From: Mesodorylaimus sp. YZB2_4
Taxonomy: Eukaryota; Nematoda; Enoplea; Dorylaimida; Dorylaimidae
Assembly: GCA_030248295.1 (NCBI GenBank)
Contig: JASANH010000651.1
Location: 124,001-188,000 of the forward strand
Length of the DNA stretch: 64,000 nt
Direction: 5' to 3'
This document shows positions 45,522-57,017 of the stretch, piece after piece (position 1 is the stretch's first letter; each line of letters opens with the position of its first letter). The notes beneath the pieces were generated by a model. That model saw only the letters and a list, made by a program, of their open reading frames with translations, was not told where the DNA came from and ran no database searches. Made by a program: the position numbers and the translations under genes.

Positions 45522-46555
45522 AATTGCAAGCGATTGCGGTGCAACTTGTCGACGACTGTCGTCATATTTTTCATGTCCGAGGACTTTGGTCTTATTGAAG
45601 ACTGTTTTCCACTGACTGCGTTTGTATAAAATTTGTTAGGGGTCAGGTAGTGCACGGTAGGATGCGCAGTGCCCTCCTCAGTATCTCATCTCTTTCTTGT
45701 GAGTCGATACTGGTGCTGCAAAAATCGTGATTTGAAATTCTATCATTGATAGTTTTGCGTGTATCGCTGTGACCGGTCTAGTCTGACATAGTGCTAGTGT
45801 AGTCTGGAAGAGCCTGAGGATTGTAAATTGCTCGAATTCGTGCGAGTTTTATTTTTTCTAGCATCTGATTGTTTTTAGAAGGATTAAGATGAAAGTAGAG
45901 CTTGCATATATTAGTTAAAAACTTGGAATTATATGTCTCGCTTGAATGCAATATGACTGATAGGGAGAGCTTGTGATTCTGTAAGGAATCGACGACGATA
46001 ATGTAAAAATATAATGCTCATAATGCCATGGCGGGAGGAAATCTTACAAAAAAGGGGATTTTTCAAGCATCGTTTGCTAAGCCATTAGGCAGCGTCATTT
46101 GCCTTCTTCCAAAAGTTTTATCCATCTTCTAGCCAGCCGTAAGAATAAGCGAGATATCTATCACTGAGTACGGTCAGTTAAACCGTTTTGAGGGTATAGA
46201 TGAATCATGAGACCTACTAAGAATTAGTGAAGTTTCTGTCACGAGAGGAAACCGACTGGGTCAAAAAAGGCTAAAGGCGAGAGGCGATTCTCTCGCTAGG
46301 GGGCACCGTCGGGGGTGGACCATCAGGGGGTGGGGCTGGAAATAGTGGTTGGTGATTGGCTGATAGGGACTAATCGATGGGAAATCGATCTGGGAAGAGG
46401 CGGAGTCTAAATCCCGCCAATGGCCTCCTCTTGTCATCATGGGCCATAAATGTTATTTCTTATTTCGTGAAGCCCTGTTTAAGTGCATGACAATGTCCTT
46501 GTGTGACATAAAATAGCATAGCATAGAAAACGTCCAGTGCAACTTGTGATGCCGT

Positions 46556-46629
46556 GCCGACGGATAGCCGACGGATAGCCGACGGGCAGCCGACGTGTAG
46601 CCAACGGATAGCCGACGGGCAGCCGAGCA
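46556..46629. repeat. Tandem array of an 11-bp unit
   Basis: About 6.5 copies of GCCGACGGATA with variants (GGGCA, GTGTA, CAACGGATA). The period is not a multiple of three, so the frames across it are not protein repeats. Confidence 0.85.
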
Positions 46630-47235
46630 GCCATTGTTATGCTCTGCTGTAATATGAAAAAGTTCACGGGGATACTGCACTGCGAAAGGCTCAGTGAACA
46701 GCTTGGCGGCGTCATCTCAATACCAAGTTTGAGGCAAATTTGCTTCAAATTTGAAGGGGGTAAAATGAGATTACGCCAGGGAGTCTATAGTCTTGTTTAT
46801 ACTATTCAATGCTGTACTGGATTTCGTGCGTGTTGGATTTCGCGGGCACTGGATTTCGTCCGTGCTCTGTAGCGGTCGCTGCTTACGTGATTTTGGAACA
46901 GATACGTCGATTATTGAATGGAAGATACAATTTATAGGAACTGTTCTCAGGTGAAACGATTGTTTGATCGATCGTTGAGAGAGTTTAGAGGCGATGAGGG
47001 GGTTTAGTATTTAGAGACGATGCAAAACAGCAGCATGGACGACATGATTGTGGAAGGTGATCTTTTGGACCCCTCGGTGGCCCCAAGTAGACTGACAGGA
47101 AAAACATATCTACCATCTGTTTTCTTTGGGAATGTACACGCGGCCTATGCGGTATCGTGGATATTCTCAAAGAAAACAGGTTATACACTAAGGACAAAGC
47201 TGATACAGTGCTGTATGTAGAGGCTGGATCGGCAA

Positions 47236-47294
47236 TCGATACTCTGCACGGAACCGGCAGCTGGGAGCGTCACCCGTCAGGGTGAAGTTTCAGC
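47236..47294 (+). repeat. Dispersed repeat, copy 3
   Basis: ATCGATACTCTGCACGG followed by GCTGGGAGCGTCACCCGTCA and GTTTCAGC. It matches 13552-13600 directly and 12058-12118 inverted. Confidence 0.55.
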
Positions 47295-48490
47295 TATGTA
47301 CTAACAGCACTTAGCTCGGAAGACTTGGAAGACTGGGTTTCTCACAGTACAGCAGTGTTCCAGCGGTATGTCGTTCGATGTGAGCAACTGCTTGAGCTCT
47401 GAATGTATCCTTCGGCCTTTGCATTTCTATCTTGGTTTTTTTGTTGAGAACAAAGGGATCGAAAGTGGGGAATAAATATAGCCAGTTAACTCAGCCCAAG
47501 AATGACTTCAAATCTGGCACGTTTGAAAGCGCTGATCACTTTGACCCATTCATTCTTTTACAGAGTGTACCATCTATTTTCTTGAGAATATACTCGCGCG
47601 CTCCTACGCGTACAGAGCTGGTATCAACGCTTGGATCGCCGTTCACGATCGTTCCAAACCACTTATGACACAAGAGCATATTGCTAGGCAAAAGAGTTTT
47701 GCATTGAACTGATCGTGACCAATAGATCTAGCTTGGCTGAAAGCAGAGTGTTCAACTTGCCTCTGCTTGTATTGTATTTTTTTCTCCAACTGTTTTGACT
47801 GGTTCTCAGCACCACGTATGGAGTTCTTCGATACAATTTTTCTCGGCGCTACCCCATGCACTGAACCCCACAATCCTCTTAACGTTGCACGCATTGCTCG
47901 CTGTGCTGTTTTTGGCCATCAGTAAAACTGCACCTGAAGTGACATTTCGAATCAGTGCGCGTGCTTGCCATAATAGATCAACATAGAAAAGTTTTGATGC
48001 TGGTCGAAATCCCGCTGAACCTAGAACGGAAGGAAATCCATTAGACCCTTCTTATTTACTCTTTTGTTACTTTGCTAAATCAACTACCCTCCGTTCAAAC
48101 TGTTTTGGTCTTTTAGGGATCGTAAAAGCTGAGGAAAAGCCTAGATTTAATGAGCTCGCCGCTCATCTATACAACAAAATATCATGTGTTCAGTACTCTC
48201 ATTGCAACCATTCTTAAATCAGAACGCTAACCGTGATAACGCAGTCACCATCAGCTTATTAGTCACCGAGAAGCGCTTCATGCTTTGTGGGGTTCTTAGT
48301 AGACCAGTGAAGAAAGATCAACAAGTAAAATCTCCAAGGTATTAATAAATGCCTTATGCAACTAAAAATTTGGAAACCTGAAAACTTTTGTCACATGGAA
48401 GATATAGTTACTATTTGAAGCTGTCAGAAATATCGGATCATGAGAAAAGTTGCTTTTTCAAAACGCTGTGCATGTGCTGACTGTTCTCTT

Positions 48491-48494
48491 TTAG
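48491..48494 (+). other. Splice acceptor 9 nt before the GPCR 1 start
   Basis: CTGTTCTCTTTTAG ends 9 nt upstream of the ATG at 48504. Comparable sites precede GPCR 2 (9 nt) and GPCR 4 (7 nt). Either spliced-leader trans-splicing or a 5' UTR intron would explain it. Confidence 0.6.
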
Positions 48495-48503
48495 TGATTG
48501 ACT

Positions 48504-49525
48504 ATGGCCAACGAAACCGCCTACATGCCTGACCATGTGCTCTCAGCGGTGGACATATTTGTGGGAACAGTTTACATCTCCGAAGCCGTCATTCTCATAT
48601 TCCTGCACGTCCTCTGCTCCTATCTGATGTACACGGACAAAGAAATGCAAAATCCAACCTACAACTTCATGATCAATCTGAGCATAGTGGACATCGTCGA
48701 GCTGCTCATGATCGGCGTCTACGCTGGGGTTGTCATTCTGACCAAAGGGAGCCCCGAAGTTTTGGCTCGTGTGGCATCTTTTTTGGCCCTGGGTGCATGG
48801 TACGCAAACTGTATTCTATTCGCGCTGATCGCATTCGCTCGTTGGGTTGCGATTACTAGATCGCACATGACACCCGTGATCTTCAGGTACGAGTACCGCA
48901 GGTCTGTTTGCATGCAATATTTACTTTTTTATATTTTAGGAGGAGCGTCCTGTGGTCACTTCAAGCAGCATCATGGTTGGTGATGGGCATCATTTGCTTT
49001 TACGGTAACGTTTTCTATCCGCCAGGTCCAATTTTCCCATTCCTACCTGACTACTACACGTGGGGTTTCAATGAGAATATCCCCCTGGGCCACGCTTTCA
49101 CCTACGTCAATGTCGCGTTCAATGCGTTATGTACACTCTTTGAAATGGGGTTCAACATAATGTCACTTCACTGGGTCCATAAGACGCGCAAGCAGGTACA
49201 GAATTTGTCGACATCAGAGAACAGGCGTCGAGAGATCAAGCTACTCATTCAGTGCTTCATCCTGGGCTGCGTGTTCACTGCCACTTACATCATCTTTACC
49301 ACAGCTTACGCATTTCCTCAGTTGATCACTGTAGGTATGTGCATATGTGTGCAAGCTGTATGGACGTTGAACCACTCGGTCAATCCTTTGGTGTATCTTA
49401 GCGTCAATAAGAAGCTGAGGAATCGCACGATTAGGATTCTGACATTTGGTAGGTTTGGCAATAAGAGCATCAAAGTCACCACTTTTCTGAAGTCGACCAC
49501 AGCTGCACCAGCTTTGGGTCACTAA
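48504..49525 (+). CDS. Serpentine chemoreceptor-type GPCR 1
   Basis: Two exons, 48504-48886 and 48940-49525, with a 53-nt phase-2 intron give 322 aa. It is a seven-helix plasma-membrane receptor. The first helix (ISEAVILIFLHVLCSYLMY) is followed by the intracellular TDKEMQNPTY loop, FMINLSIVDIVELL (TM2), AFARWVAIT in place of the DRY motif after TM3, an IFPFLPDYYTWGF extracellular loop, FEMGFNIMSLHWVHKTRKQ (TM5 end), a very conserved third loop (NRRREIKLLIQC) and NPLVYLSVNKKLR at TM7. The pattern resembles nematode serpentine receptors of the Srg superfamily (Srt/Srx-like), whose members are chemosensory; the exact subfamily is unresolved. It is the only plus-strand member of the cluster. Confidence 0.9.
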
Positions 49526-51004
49526 GGGAAAGTGTCAAGTCAAGCAAAATTTACTTGTAGCAGAAAGCTGTCGAGAAAATACTGTACCGCTGGCAGGCAC
49601 ATGATTGAGTGCTCTTTTGAGACATATAGCACGTTCGAGTATGTTGATCGAGACACATAGTGTAAAGACTATATTGTACCTAGAAATATAGGCGGTTAGT
49701 AAGGATACAAATTGTTCTTCTTCAGTATGTTGGCGAATATATGTACATATGTGGTACACTGGATTGGGAAGCCCGTTTCTTTTTAGCACACTTCTTTTTT
49801 AAGGCAATTTTCAAATGTAGAATTTCGATTATCAGTGTGGTGTTTAAATTATGACCTAATCATTAAAGGAATGAACTGTCTGACCACGGACTCTAGGTGT
49901 TCTGTATTCTAGCTATGTGTCACATAGGGTATACATAATATATCGCCCTGGGTAAGTTTTTGCGAGTGTACAACTTTATAAGCTTCTCTTGCACATTTTT
50001 GTACTTCGATATGTTTTTAAGCATACACGTGTGCATTATTGGTATATGTGGTGCAGATGTCGCCTGAATGATAAAGAATCAACAAAAATTGACGGTCTTT
50101 TTTCTAACTTCTGCTATCAGACGCTGTTCCTTGGCTGTGATTATGCCTGCACATTTTTGTACTTTGTACCCAATTCACTTTAGCTGTTGGCTAGGTTAGC
50201 TGTCGCTGACATAACAATAGTGGCATTTTTTCGATAGTGCGGTGCGGTTAGGGATGGCTATGTGATGTGGTGTGGTCGACACCCGCCGCCGCAATGGTCG
50301 AGCAATACTGTACTATACGATTTGCATACATATTAGCAATCGCGCTGTTCGTGCGGGCACAGTAGGGAAAAGCAAAGTCAATTTTTTAAGCTACAGTTTG
50401 TACTTAGAACAAAAGTAGCAACAGAAGTCGCATCCAGAACTTTGTGCAAGGTCAGGGAGACCTTTCTATGACCAATAAAGGCGTCTTGCTCATATTTTCT
50501 TTGTTGTTGCTGGGAAAACTGAGACGAGTAGATAGAATTATCGTACTGGCCTACCACCAAAGCCAGCAGAGGTGGTCTCACAACATTGTGTCCTGCAACT
50601 GCAAGCACAGTATCAAGTCAAACATCCACAGGACCAGCGAAAGCAAGAAAGATGTGAAAAGAATCCGAAATCGGCACACCAGACTAAGATTATCTACACT
50701 GCACGTTGTGGGTATTTAAACCCTACGACAATGTTTATTTATGTATGCATATACCATGAAAAATATGTACCAAGTTGAAATATCGTGTTATAAATCATGG
50801 TACTTACACAAACACATCTTTAAAGGAAATGTATACCATAACAATCAAGCCAGCTCTGAAGAAACGATGTAAACTAGTACTTTTAAAAGCTTACTCCTAG
50901 TCATACAACAGGCAGCATCACCCTAAATAAAGCCTGGTTTGAAAATTCCGCAGGTTTTGTAGCTTTTCCAAAAACAGTCATGCTGTCACAAATACTCTCT
51001 AGCC
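49526..51004. other. Intergenic between convergent GPCR genes
   Basis: It lies between the 3' ends of GPCR 1 and GPCR 2. No gene supported. Confidence 0.55.
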
Positions 51005-52045
51005 TTATGCTGCTTGATAGCCTGCAACAGGCGCAACTGTATTTGACCTGACGACAGAGACTGCGTTGACTTTAGCGCCCCAATTTCCAAACCTACCAAA
51101 TGTCAGAATCCTAATCGTGCGATTCCTAAGCTTCTTATTGACGCTAAGGTACACCAAAGGATTGACCGAGTGGTTCAACGTCCACACAGCTTGCACAATT
51201 ATGCACATTGCTACGGTGATCAGCTGAGGAAATGCGTAAGCTATGGTGAAAATAATGTAAGTGGCAGTGAACACGCAGCCCAGGATGAAGCATTGAATGA
51301 GTAGCTTGATCTCTCGACGCCTGTTCTCTGATGTCGACAAATTCTGTACCTGCTTGCGCGTCTTATGGACCCAGTAGAGTGACATGATGTTAAAGCCCAT
51401 TTCAAAGAGTGTGCATATCGCATTGAATGTGACATTGACGTAGGTGAAAGAACGGCCCATGGGGCTGGTATCGTCGAAGCCCCACGTGTAGTAGTCAGGT
51501 AAAAACGGGAACACTGGACCTGGTGGATAGAGAGCGTTGGCATAAAGACACACTACGCCCATGACTAACCACGATGCTGCTTGGAGTGACCACAGGATGT
51601 TCCTCCTGAAAAGCGTAAAGTGTTTCTTTCACAGCAGACCCTCAACACGAATGTACTCGTACCTGAAGATCACGGGCGTCAAATGCGATCTAGTAATCGC
51701 AACCCAACGAGCGAATGCGATCAGTGCGAACAAAATACAATTTGCATACCATGCGCCGAGGGCCAAGAAAGATGCCACCCGAGCGAGTATTGCGGGGTTC
51801 CATCTGGTCAGAATGACAACTCCAGCGTAGACGCCGATCATGAGCAGCTCGACGATGTCCACTATGCTCAGATTGATCATGAAGTTGTAGGTTGGATTTT
51901 GCATTTCTTTGTCCGTGTACATCAGATAGGAGCAGAGGATGTGCAGGAATATGAGAATAATGGCTTCGGAGATGTAGACTGTTCCCACGACTATGTCCAT
52001 CGTTGAGAGTACGTGAGCAGGGATGTACACTGTTGTGTTGGCCAT
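51005..52045 (-). CDS. Serpentine chemoreceptor-type GPCR 2
   Basis: Exons 52045-51663 and 51605-51005 around a 57-nt phase-2 intron give 327 aa. The protein is very close to GPCR 1 in helix sequence and in the conserved loop NRRREIKLLIQC and NPLVY. The N-terminus MANTTVYIPAHVLST carries an NTT glycosylation sequon. The intron has an in-frame TGA, so splicing is required. A TTCTCTTTAG acceptor lies 9 nt before the ATG. Over about 970 nt it is nearly identical to GPCR 3, but the last ~12 codons differ. Confidence 0.91.
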
Positions 52046-52054
52046 GGGTGATCG

Positions 52055-52060
52055 CTAAAG
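52055..52060 (-). other. Splice acceptor 9 nt before the GPCR 2 start
   Basis: The minus strand reads GATTCTCTTTAG, then 9 nt, then ATG. It is interpreted as for GPCR 1. Confidence 0.6.
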
Positions 52061-52969
52061 AGAATCAACTGGTCATTACTGTGATCTGTGGTTGGCAATT
52101 TGTGCTCGAATCGGGATGTCTGATCGCGCAATGCTACGGATGTGTTCTTAAAAGCGACCCGAAATTTTATGGCTTCATTATTTTGTAATTTACCGATGTA
52201 GGTGCAGAGGCATTTCACAATAGAGTTAGAACTAAAAAATGGCTCGCTCCGCTCTCAATTTTCTTGTTGCCCGCAGAAGTTTCTAATCAAGTGGCTCATA
52301 TGTGCGCCACTGTATCTGCACAATGAAGTGCGTCTTCTAAGAAGCTCACCAAAATCTTACAGCAAAGCAAGCGAAGTATCGAAAAGATAACTGTAATTTA
52401 TAAACATATCGATCATATAGAGGTCATTCAGAAAGGACGGCCGCCTAAGGGGACCTAAGGTGAACGTCCGGTTTTTAAAAAACTGGCGTGAGATATCTTA
52501 AAAAAATATCAACATTATCAATAGTAAACATTGGATATATAGAATAACCAATCTTCATATTGATAATTTTTTAAACGATTATCAGCTACAACTGATGATC
52601 TAAAGCCGCCTCGTCAGGGCCCATCGTCAGATAGAAAATTCCAGTTTTCAAAACGTTCTTCGTCTTCAAAACATCAACGTACTTCCACTTACAAATTTTT
52701 TCAAATCAGTAGAAAATACAAACGACACTAACGTAGAGTGCAGAGGAAGCGCATATAAGCACCTATCTATGAAGTTACAGATTAGCCGCTAGCACACGCC
52801 TTATCCTTAGAGCCTAATTATTGTAGAGTGCACATACTTCCGCCGAAACTCGTTTTTGCGCCTTCGCCGCTTTCGGCCAATTTTTCCGGCGGAACACGAA
52901 ACGCAATGACTGGACACTGTAGGGAAAGGGCAACGCATACCCAGGACACCACCCAAACGACCTCGCCCC
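52061..52969. other. Upstream region of GPCR 2; no gene
   Basis: No coding region seen. This segment has no counterpart upstream of GPCR 3. Confidence 0.5.
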
Positions 52970-53784
52970 CTTGCGATAATTTTCGTTTATCGATTATCTA
53001 GCGATCTGATCAAGAAGGTTTTTCGCGATCTCAATGAAAGAGAGGGAAAGCCTAGAAGCTATTAATCGCAGATCCTATCAATCAATAGAGCAATAGGTTC
53101 TGTGCACTCTCAGTGCTGCTCTTCCTTGCGATAATTTTCTTTTATCGATTATCCAGCGATCTGATCCAAAATCGGACATAAATATTTATCTCGCTTTTGT
53201 AGAGCTCGAAATTCTCTACAGCTGTAAGGTTGGGGTCGAGGGTGGTTGCTGCTGAAAAGTTTGAGAAAATCTACGAAAACCGTTTTTCCTGCGTTAAAAA
53301 GGTCACGGAGGGACGTTTGGCTTTTAGTATTATAGATGGAAAGAGGAATCAAAATTTTTTATCAGGATAAATACCACTATTGGCCCAAGTTTTCGATGGT
53401 GTTTGTTCCAATCTCTCCCGGCTGGTTAGACGCGGCCTCAGACCAATTTGAATAGTAATATCCTGGGATATGTTTGGATATATGGGTACGAGTACAGCAT
53501 GCGGGCCCACTTGCCCATAGGATCACATGTTGAGTTCTCTCATCGATGAGAGAACTTATAGTTTCGCTTCACTCTGTCTGCTCGAGTAACCCAAAAAGCT
53601 AGAAGTGGAAGGGATGCCCTTCGGTGAATGAGGAGTTCTCGTATCGCAGTGATTCACACGAAGACTCGGCTTGAGGGAGAGCAGCAATGAGAGTGCACAG
53701 GACCTTTTGCTCTATTGATAGGACCTGCGATTAATAGCTTCTAGGCTTTCCCTAAGATCTCTTTCATTGAGATCGCTAAAAAAC
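52970..53784. mobile_element. Foldback (inverted-repeat) element
   Basis: An arm of about 104 bp at 53018-53121 recurs as reverse complement at 53679-53784 with few differences (for example AAGCCTAGAAGCTATTAATC in the left arm). The left arm sits between two copies of a 42-bp direct repeat (52970-53011 and 53124-53165, GATAATTTTC-TTTATCGATT core). No transposase frame is seen in the ~560-bp interior. It looks like a non-autonomous foldback or MITE-like element. Confidence 0.65.
53533..53556. repeat. Perfect 24-bp palindrome
   Basis: AGTTCTCTCATC at 53533-53544 is followed directly by its reverse complement at 53545-53556, with no spacer. It lies inside the foldback element. Confidence 0.85.
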
Positions 53785-54289
53785 ATCAAAAGTTTGTAAC
53801 GAGGCTTTTCCAATTAGCAAGGTAAAGATTAATAGGAGCTAATGGACTTCCTTTCGTTGTAGGGCGGGCGTGATTTAAGAGGCGCCAAAAAGTCATCTAT
53901 TGATCCAGTACAGTACCGACGTGCACCGATTCGGAAGTGTTTCCACAGGTGCAATTGAATTGCATTGATGGACGGAAAGGGTTCGACAGGATAGAAATAA
54001 CAGTGACAGTTCTGTACAGGCATGGTAAGACTTTAAGGGGGTGTCGTTGAGAGCGGAAACGTAGAAAAATGGGCTGGTCTGGAAAGGTCTACACGTATTA
54101 GGAAGAGCCAAAGGAGCCAGATTTGAATAAGCACGATGGCTGCTTTTTTAAAACCCAAGAAATAAGTGGAAGTTGACCTGCCTGTCTCAGCCAGATTTCA
54201 CTATGCAAGATATGATTGAGCACGTACACCCAGATCGGATCACGCCTTAAAACGGGTGCTAACAAGTTTTCATTATTCAGACTACTGCA
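53785..54289. other. Intergenic; no gene seen
   Basis: Overlapping minus-strand frames (53829-54111) have no recognised content. Confidence 0.45.
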
Positions 54290-54560
54290 CTGGGGCAGGT
54301 CAATTTGGATGCAGATCTTCTTCGTGACAGGAACACAAGCCATTTGTTGAGGGGGTTAATGCCCACAATCGGATTTGACGATCAAACCAATTTCGTGAGA
54401 AGCTACGGTGCATAGTGCAGCCGTCCCCGCACGATTTGCACCAGCATAAAAGGCTTTAGTCAAGCAGATGTTCTGAACCAAAACCCGAACCATTCATTAT
54501 TTATTGCAAGGCAATATTGGGGTCAGATCAGTAAACAGCCGCCAGGACACAGCAAAATCA
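54290..54560. repeat. Duplicated flank, copy a
   Basis: Related to 57018-57270 in the same orientation: GGATGCAGATCTTCTTCGTGA at 54307 matches GGATGCAAATCTTTTTCGTGA at 57038, with GACGATCAAAC and GTGTTCTGAACC-type matches further on. It marks the upstream edge of a tandem duplication that includes GPCR 2 and GPCR 3. Confidence 0.65.
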
Positions 54561-55873
54561 TCTAACGGTAAGATTCTTGTGTGGGAGTACTACAAAACTA
54601 GCAACTTACTCAAAAGTTTTTTCTTATCGGGGGGTGGACGAGCGAGCTGCAAGGTCTTTCGACGATTGCAGCAAGCCAGCGTCAAGACTCAGGTGACCTA
54701 CAGACAGCGTAGTGCATTAGCCATTGAATCGATGAGTTTGAAACCTACACGATAGATGGAGCCGAATCGATTAGATGACCTCTGGCGCCTTGAAATAAGC
54801 CATTCAAAGACATCCCCGAGCTTATTGCAGCCAAATACATGTTAGTTCGAAGCTGCAAACTTTATGTTGCGGCCTTCCTATGCTAACAAAGATAGGCGAA
54901 GATAGAGATGGACAGGTCGACAAGGGCACCGCACGCTTTGAAGCTAAAAAAGCAGCTTCTCAAGTCGACTGGCTGACTCTTCTACAGCACACTGTAGGAT
55001 ATATAGAGCAGTCATTCGTGCTGCATACATCAACGCTTGCGACATGGTCCTTACTTGTGCTCAAGTTTCGAGCTGGTGCAGAATTTGAATCGAGAGCGCT
55101 GCGAGAGGTTTCTATGGCAGAAAGCTCGTTCATGCTTTTTTTGAATCTCCTTTTTTGGCCGATAGCTCTGGACCATATACAGTACTCATACTCGTAGATA
55201 AAATTGTCATCTAGCCAGCAATAAACGCCACCTCAGCCAGTCGTACTAATTATGTCCAGAGACACATGTATGTATTTACAAGCCTATCCAGTGCAAATAC
55301 AACAGGTGAGCCGCTGACGCAACAAAAGCAAGAGTTACTGTCTTTATTCTTGCAATAAAAAAATTAGCACGCCATACATGGTCATTATACGCGCGAGAGT
55401 ATAGACCTAAAAACAGTTATTCATATACTCATGCTTGCATGCAAACCTTCTCACATGCATGCAGTAGACTGCATGATTGGAAATATATTTTTTTTATTAC
55501 ACGTGAACTATCCGAGTCTCGGAACCCGTGAACTGTCCGTGCGCGAGTGTGTCTTCCATATTACGGAGACACCCACGTTGAACAAAGCTGGCAAGACTTG
55601 TAAGAATGCTTATAAGTCAGTTGAGTTTACTTGCAAGAAAATCCTTTGAGACTCCTTGCAAGAAGTCGTCAGAGCTACAAGGTTACTTACAAGAAGCGGT
55701 CAGAGCTACTCGCACAGCATGCTCTAACTGAAATCTACTCCACTCATACTGTGTAAGCTGGTGCCAAAGTGCTACTCGTCATTTTAATAGGCAGCAAGAC
55801 CATCAAAACAATATTACTAAAGAGGTCCGATGTTTTGTTGCTTTTTCAAAAACAACCACGCCAAAAGAGCTTT
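54561..55873. other. Intergenic; no gene assigned
   Basis: The frames at 54504-54755 and 54880-55197 (plus) are open for 83 and 105 codons, but neither has a recognised domain or relatives in the window. Confidence 0.45.
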
Positions 55874-56875
55874 CTAGCCTTGTGTTGCTTGATGGCTTGA
55901 AACCGGCGCAACTGTATTTGACCTGACGACAGAGACTGCGTTGACTTTAGCGCCCCAATTTCCAAACCTACCAAATGTCAGAATCCTAATCGTGCGATTC
56001 CTAAGCTTCTTATTGACGCTAAGGTACACCAAAGGATTGACCGAGTGGTTCAACGTCCACACAGCTTGCACAATTATGCACATTGCTACGGTGATCAGCT
56101 GAGGAAATGCGTAAGCTATGGTGAAAATAATGTAAGTGGCAGTGAACACGCAGCCCAGGATGAAGCATTGAATGAGTAGCTTGATCTCTCGACGCCTGTT
56201 CTCTGATGTCGACAAATTCTGTACCTGCTTGCGTGTCTTATGGACCCAGTAGAGTGACATGATGTTAAAGCCCATTTCAAAGAGTGTGCACATCGCATTG
56301 AATGTGACATTGACGTAGGTGAAAGAACGACCCATGGGGCTGGAGTCGTCGAAGCCCCACGTGTAGTAGTCAGGTAAAAACGGGAACACTGGACCTGGTG
56401 GATAGAGAGCGTTGGCATAAAGACACACTACGCCCATGACTAACCACGATGCTGCTTGGAGTGACCACAGGATGTTCCTCCTGAAAAGCGTAAAGTGTTT
56501 CTTGCACAGCAGACCCTCAACACGAATGTACTCGTACCTGAAGATCACGGGCGTCAAATGCGATCTAGTAATCGCAACCCAACGAGCGAATGCGATCAGT
56601 GCGAACAAAATACAATTTGCATACCATGCGCCGAGGCCCAAGAAAGATGCCACCCGAGCGAGTATTGCGGGGTTCCATCTGGTCAGAATGACAACTCCAG
56701 CGTAGACGCCGATCATGAGAAGTTCGACGATGTCCACTACGCTCAGATTGATCATGAAGATGTAGGTTGGATTTTGCATTTCTTTGTCCGTGTACATCAG
56801 ATAGGAGCAGAGGATGTGCAGGAATATGAGAATAATGGCTTCGGAGATGTAGACTGTTCCCACGACTATGTCCAT
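55874..56875 (-). CDS. Serpentine chemoreceptor-type GPCR 3 (5'-truncated near-copy of GPCR 2)
   Basis: Exons 56875-56538 and 56480-55874 around a 57-nt intron give 314 aa. All seven helices match GPCR 2. The first available Met (MDIVVGTVY) corresponds to Met 16 of GPCR 2; the preceding codons for HVLST are kept, but beyond about 56887 the sequence is unrelated low-complexity DNA, so the sequon-bearing N-terminus, the start codon and the upstream acceptor are lost. In this copy the intron has no stop (TGC where GPCR 2 has TGA), so the whole 55874-56875 span is open and an unspliced message would encode 333 aa with 19 extra residues. It may be functional from the internal Met or a young pseudogene without a promoter. 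Confidence 0.85.
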   Translation of the reverse strand: MDIVVGTVYISEAIILIFLHILCSYLMYTDKEMQNPTYIFMINLSVVDIVELLMIGVYAGVVILTRWNPAILARVASFLGLGAWYANCILFALIAFARWVAITRSHLTPVIFRYEYIRVEGLLCKKHFTLFRRNILWSLQAASWLVMGVVCLYANALYPPGPVFPFLPDYYTWGFDDSSPMGRSFTYVNVTFNAMCTLFEMGFNIMSLYWVHKTRKQVQNLSTSENRRREIKLLIQCFILGCVFTATYIIFTIAYAFPQLITVAMCIIVQAVWTLNHSVNPLVYLSVNKKLRNRTIRILTFGRFGNWGAKVNAVSVVRSNTVAPVSSHQATQG

Positions 56876-56887
56876 CGTTGAGAGTAC

Positions 56888-57017
56888 GTGAGAGGAACAG
56901 GGGCAGGGGACGCAAAGAGAAGGAAAACGCCAACAAAAAAATCAAACAACAACAAAAAAAAAAAAAAAAGAAAAAAAAAAAAAAACAAAAACCACCCCCC
57001 CAAAAAAAAACCAAAAA
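56888..57017. repeat. Low-complexity tract replacing the GPCR 3 upstream region
   Basis: A purine-rich stretch leads into long A runs broken by C and G, then a C8-A9 block. It begins exactly where homology to GPCR 2 stops and ends where homology to 54290-54560 resumes. Confidence 0.8.

Larger units (their letters stand above)
45522..48494. other. Intergenic, 3 kb, no gene seen
   Basis: It includes a GCGAGAG/CTCTCGC inverted repeat (46277-46296), an 11-bp tandem array and a dispersed repeat, listed apart. Two segments (about 47112-47160 and 47570-47625) resemble each other (ACCATCT-TTTTCTT-GAATATAC-CGCG), suggesting an old local duplication. Open frames here have no recognised domain. Confidence 0.5.

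Noticed and set aside
46556..46629. CRISPR-like array
   Set aside because: Units of 11 bp directly abut with no spacers, in eukaryotic DNA; it is a minisatellite.
54880..55197. 105-codon plus-strand frame
   Set aside because: No signal, splice context or recognised motif; length is within chance for this composition.
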